From assembly GCA_903839905.1 (NCBI GenBank), contig CAIMDX010000012.1, positions 1 through 8,163 on the forward strand: a stretch of DNA of 8,163 nucleotides. The letters are read 5' to 3'. The DNA comes from an uncultured bacterium (GTDB taxonomy: Bacteria; Patescibacteriota; Minisyncoccia; Minisyncoccales; JAQTVQ01). Shown here one piece after another: positions 5,938 to 8,163 of the stretch. Both the position numbers and the translations under genes were made by a program. The notes under the pieces are model-generated. The model saw only the letters and a program-made list of their open reading frames with translations, did no database searches and was not told the DNA's origin. Numbering within the stretch: position 1 is the first letter of the stretch; every line of letters begins with the position of its first letter.

Positions 5938-6954
5938 TTATTTATAAATAATATTTAGTTTCGTTTTGCATTTCGGACATTCTCCGTTTTGAGAAAGATC
6001 GCTGATCTTGTAGCCGGCGCGCTGGATGCAAAGCTCGTTGCATTTAGGGCAAAAAGTATTTTCCGAATCAAGACCGGGAATATTTCCGGTATAAACATAT
6101 TTCAAACCGGCGTCTTTTCCGATTTTATATGCCGACTTTAAATTTTTAATAGGAGTGTCGGGCAAGTTTTGAAGTTTCCAAGAAATGGCTCCGCTGAATT
6201 GGCTGATATGCCAAGGCGTTTCTTCTCCTAATTCTCTTTTGATGAATTTGGCGATCTTTTTAAACATTTCCGGCGAATCGCTTTTTTTAGGAATCGCCAA
6301 AGTAGTTATTTCCAGCCAAACGCCCGCTTTTTTCATCATTTTGCATGTTTCCAGAACCGGCTCCAAATGCGCTCCGCAATTTTGCCGATAAAATTCTTCG
6401 GTAAATCCTTTAATGTCTATATTGGCGGCGTCTAAAAGAGGAATAACCAGCTCAGCCGATTCTTTACTCATAAAACCATTAGAAACCCAAACATTTTTCA
6501 GCCCGACTTTTTTAGCCAGCTTCATAATATCCAAGGCATATTCTAAAAAGACCGTCGGCTCGGTATAAGTATAGGAGATGGAAGGAACCTTGTTTTTCAA
6601 AGCCATTTTTACAACCTCTTCTGGAGTCATCTCTTTTCCGGGAACTTCGGTCAAGGTTTTGCATCCTTGCGAAAGATCATAGTTTTGGCAATTGGAACAA
6701 ATCAAATTGCAGCCTGCGGCTGCTATTGATAAAGAAGAAGTTCCTGGTAAAAAATGGAATAAAGGCTTTTTTTCAATAGGGTCTATATTGCAAGCCACTG
6801 CTTTGCCATAGTTTAAAACAAAAAGATGGCCATCAATGTTCTCCCTCATGCCGCAAATGCCCCTCTTTCCCGGCAAAACGAAACAGCCGTGAGCGCAAGT
6901 TAGGCATTGGATATTCTCCCTTTCAAGCTTCTTATAGAGTAAGACTTCCTTCAT
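5938..6954 (-). CDS. amrS: AmmeMemoRadiSam system radical SAM enzyme
   Basis: The protein has 338 residues from the chosen start MKEVLLYKKLERENIQC. An N-terminal cysteine cluster (CLTCAHGCFVLPGKRGICGMR) precedes the radical SAM signature CNLICSNC (CxxxCxxC; Cys82, 86, 89), which holds the 4Fe-4S cluster that cleaves S-adenosylmethionine. It resembles pyruvate formate-lyase activating enzymes (YTYTEPTVFLEYALD, WVSNGFM, ANIDIKGF). The C-terminus has two CPKC knuckles (TFCPKCNELC and GECPKCKTKL) typical of a zinc ribbon. This layout matches the family linked to AMMECR1 and Memo; its substrate is unknown. In-frame starts exist upstream (ATG at 6972, TTG at 6984), but family alignment and an extended -10 box at 6963-6971 favour ATG 6954. 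It is not in the glnA operon but lies about 2 kb from the LigB/Memo-like gene. Confidence 0.93.
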   Translation of the reverse strand: MKEVLLYKKLERENIQCLTCAHGCFVLPGKRGICGMRENIDGHLFVLNYGKAVACNIDPIEKKPLFHFLPGTSSLSIAAAGCNLICSNCQNYDLSQGCKTLTEVPGKEMTPEEVVKMALKNKVPSISYTYTEPTVFLEYALDIMKLAKKVGLKNVWVSNGFMSKESAELVIPLLDAANIDIKGFTEEFYRQNCGAHLEPVLETCKMMKKAGVWLEITTLAIPKKSDSPEMFKKIAKFIKRELGEETPWHISQFSGAISWKLQNLPDTPIKNLKSAYKIGKDAGLKYVYTGNIPGLDSENTFCPKCNELCIQRAGYKISDLSQNGECPKCKTKLNIIYK

Positions 6955-6962
6955 TTGAGATG

Positions 6963-6971
6963 ATTCTAGCA
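6963..6971 (-). promoter_or_regulatory. extended -10 promoter for the radical SAM gene
   Basis: The minus strand reads TGCTAGAAT, an extended -10 element (TGn plus TAGAAT). Position +1 is expected near 6956, two bases before the ATG at 6954, giving an almost leaderless mRNA. No good -35 is found 16-18 bp upstream, as is usual for extended -10 promoters. It lies inside the longer version of the reading frame, which argues for the shorter protein. Confidence 0.5.
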
Positions 6972-6998
6972 TAAAAACCGGCAAAAAGCCACTGCCTA

Positions 6999-7026
6999 TT
7001 GAAAAAAATCGCAGTTGTATTATGTT
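6999..7026 (+). promoter_or_regulatory. candidate promoter for the gene at 7065
   Basis: TTGAAA (6999-7004) and TATGTT (7021-7026) are 16 bp apart, back to back with the radical SAM promoter on the other strand. Other -10-like hexamers overlap nearby (TATTAT, TTATAG), so the exact box is uncertain. Its start near 7033 would give a leader of about 30 nt. Confidence 0.35.
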
Positions 7027-7037
7027 ATAGGCTATAT

Positions 7038-7057
7038 AGCTCCTTTATAGGGGGGTT
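7038..7057 (+). promoter_or_regulatory. G-rich ribosome binding site with possible masking hairpin
   Basis: AGGGGGG at 7049-7055 is the only Shine-Dalgarno-like sequence seen ahead of a gene in this window. AGCTCC (7038-7043) could pair with GGGGTT (7052-7057) using two G-U pairs and partly hide it. The perfect palindrome GCTATATAGC (7031-7040) lies just before. The fold is weak and overlaps the palindrome, so regulation is only a possibility. Confidence 0.3.
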
Positions 7058-7064
7058 CTATGAA

Positions 7065-7457
7065 ATGAACGCCGAAAACACGGAACTAAGAATAAAACTG
7101 ACGGCAAAGGGAAAAACCTTGACCGTTTTAACCGGAACGCCAGCCGATATCGTCGACGAAGCCATAACGCAGGCCTTAGTAGCCATAGCCAAAGGTAGGG
7201 CCGAAAAAGAAACGATCCTAAAGGAACAGATTGGCAACGATTTTGTTTCCAGCCAAAAAATAGAAAAACGAAATTGGATCGACCCGGACTTACCAGAAGG
7301 CTTTAGCTATTCTGAAACGATATTAGCGGTTCTCAATGAAATAGAAGCCAAAGGCTTCACAAAAAGAAAGGAGAAAATAGGATACATGAAGAAAAGAATC
7401 ATAGAGCTGCGCCAAAAGGCGAACCCCAAAAACGGCCTTGAGAAAACGGCCGCGTAA
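7065..7457 (+). CDS. hypothetical protein, unrecognised family
   Basis: I do not recognise this 130-residue protein. From ATG 7065 (MNAENTELRIKLTAKGK) it begins with an amphipathic segment that looks like beta strands (ELRIKLTAKGKTLTVLTG). A likely helix follows (PADIVDEAITQALVAIAKGRAEKETILKEQI), then WIDPDLPEGFSYSETILAVLNEIEAKGF and a very basic tail (TKRKEKIGYMKKRIIELRQKANPK). There is no signal peptide, membrane segment or cysteine. It looks like a soluble, possibly nucleic-acid-associated protein, but the charge pattern is the only basis. The start is chosen because a G-rich AGGGGGG ends nine bases upstream; an in-frame TTG at 6999 would add 22 unlikely residues. A two-codon frame, ATG AAA TGA at 7060-7068, overlaps the start. 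A strong terminator follows. Confidence 0.75.
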   Translation: MNAENTELRIKLTAKGKTLTVLTGTPADIVDEAITQALVAIAKGRAEKETILKEQIGNDFVSSQKIEKRNWIDPDLPEGFSYSETILAVLNEIEAKGFTKRKEKIGYMKKRIIELRQKANPKNGLEKTAA

Positions 7458-7478
7458 CAAGCCTCTTTATTGAGGCAT

Positions 7479-7505
7479 AGCCGGAAGATATCTTCCGGCT
7501 TTTTA
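7479..7505 (+). terminator. intrinsic terminator after the hypothetical gene
   Basis: AGCCGGAAG (7479-7487) pairs with CTTCCGGCT (7492-7500) around ATAT, part of a perfect 22-bp palindrome, and is followed by TTTTTATTTT. A smaller hairpin, GCCTC/GAGGC at 7461-7476, precedes it. It ends the 7065-7457 transcript and separates it from thpR. Confidence 0.92.
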
Positions 7506-7536
7506 TTTTAGCAATTTGTGATAAGCTTTAATTTAT

Positions 7537-8112
7537 ATGAACACCCATAGACTATTTGTCGCTGTCAATCTGCCGGAAACAATTAAAAACAAGCTCGCTG
7601 ATTACCAAAACAACTGGCCGGATCTTCCGGCTAGATGGGCTAATCCAAAAAATTTGCATATAACTCTGCTTTTCTTGGGCAATGTGGTTGAGCAGGATAT
7701 TCCGGCTGCCTTGGAAATAGTCAAAAATGCGGCCCAAAAACATCCGCCAATGGATTTAAAACTGGCAAAAATTTATTACGGCCCGCCTAAAAAAATCCCG
7801 CCGCGAATGGTTTGGATTTCAATTGAAAAGAATGAAACTTTGGCCAGCCTGAAAAAAGAAATTGAGCAGATGATGATAGACCAAAATGTCCATTTCCAAA
7901 TAGAGGACAGGGGATTCAATCCCCACATCACTTTTGCCAGGCTGAACAATTTTGAATTGCGGCAAATGGATCCGGAAGAAGTGCCGCAAATTGACGAAGA
8001 CATCAACTTTAACTTTGAAGCCAAAACCATTGAGCTGATGGAAAGCCATGTGAAGAAATCAGGGGCGGAATATGATGTACTGGGATCGTTTGAGTTGAAA
8101 GAAGAAGAATAA
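7537..8112 (+). CDS. thpR: RNA 2',3'-cyclic phosphodiesterase (2'-5' RNA ligase family)
   Basis: The product is 191 residues, full length for the family. It carries the two HxTx motifs of the 2H phosphoesterase fold: HITLLFLG (His41, Thr43) and HITFARL (His130, Thr132). The N-terminal MNTHRLFVAVNLPE and RWANPKNLHITL are characteristic. Family members open 2',3'-cyclic phosphate RNA ends to 2'-phosphates and can join tRNA halves by 2'-5' linkage in vitro; the in vivo role is unclear. ATG 7537 fits the family start and has no Shine-Dalgarno sequence. The gene lies alone after a strong terminator, so it probably has its own promoter, which I could not place with confidence. The C-terminus ends in a run of Glu codons (GAA GAA GAA) that merges into seven tandem TAA stops. 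Confidence 0.95.
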   Translation: MNTHRLFVAVNLPETIKNKLADYQNNWPDLPARWANPKNLHITLLFLGNVVEQDIPAALEIVKNAAQKHPPMDLKLAKIYYGPPKKIPPRMVWISIEKNETLASLKKEIEQMMIDQNVHFQIEDRGFNPHITFARLNNFELRQMDPEEVPQIDEDINFNFEAKTIELMESHVKKSGAEYDVLGSFELKEEE

Positions 8113-8130
8113 TAATAATAATAATAATAA
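8110..8130 (+). repeat. (TAA)7 trinucleotide microsatellite forming tandem in-frame stop codons
   Basis: Seven perfect TAA units follow the last codons of thpR in frame, so the first is its stop and six more back it up. They are preceded by (GAA)3, which differs by one base per unit. No gene or hairpin is seen from 8131 to the end of the window. Confidence 0.95.
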
Positions 8131-8163
8131 AATTTCTAATAACTAATTGCCCTAAACAAATCC

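Noticed and set aside
1..8163. CRISPR array, tRNA, rRNA, transposase or prophage genes
   Set aside because: I saw no regularly spaced repeats, no cloverleaf or rRNA-like sequence, and no transposase or phage protein motifs.
1..8163. Alternative genetic code with TGA read as glycine, as in some CPR lineages
   Set aside because: TGA ends the AMMECR1 and LigB/Memo-like genes exactly at ATGA overlaps, and all conserved genes are intact with standard stops.

Overview
The window reads as ordinary, gene-dense chromosome from a moderately AT-rich bacterium. TGA and TAA both serve as normal stops and the genetic code is standard. Most starts have no recognisable Shine-Dalgarno sequence, two genes appear to be transcribed without a 5' leader, and intergenic DNA is very AT-rich apart from one GC-rich palindromic element. 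These traits fit an uncultivated lineage such as Patescibacteria/CPR, but that placement is an impression, not a demonstration.

Layout. Positions 1-4040 are all on the minus strand. In transcription order they hold a LigB/Memo-superfamily protein (3390-4040), a GAF-ANTAR RNA-binding regulator overlapping it by ATGA (2683-3393), a promoter plus structured leader (2411-2542), type I glutamine synthetase glnA (958-2376), an AMMECR1-domain protein (423-938), and a PHP-domain protein overlapping that by ATGA and cut by the window edge (1-426). trpS (4147-5175, plus) is divergent from this block. It converges, across a bidirectional terminator, on a small nucleotidyltransferase-like gene (5218-5793, minus) whose first ~60 codons run through a palindromic repeat-like element. 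Then come the AmmeMemoRadiSam radical SAM enzyme (5938-6954, minus), divergent from an unrecognised 130-residue gene (7065-7457, plus), and the RNA 2',3'-cyclic phosphodiesterase/2'-5' RNA ligase thpR (7537-8112, plus), which ends in seven tandem TAA codons.

How it fits together. The strongest find is in the 132-nt glnA leader. It carries two hairpins with hexanucleotide loops having A at position 1 and G at position 4 (AUUGAC and AAUGAU). The second shares two bases with an intrinsic terminator that precedes glnA. This is the known architecture of ANTAR-protein antitermination targets, and an ANTAR protein is encoded immediately upstream. The simplest reading is that the GAF-ANTAR protein senses a ligand and allows readthrough into glnA-AMMECR1-PHP.

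The regulator is co-transcribed with a LigB/Memo-like protein and the controlled operon contains AMMECR1. The third member of that enigmatic trio, the radical SAM enzyme, lies 2-3 kb away. The window therefore ties the functionally unresolved AmmeMemoRadiSam system to nitrogen assimilation through an RNA switch. That link is an inference from context.
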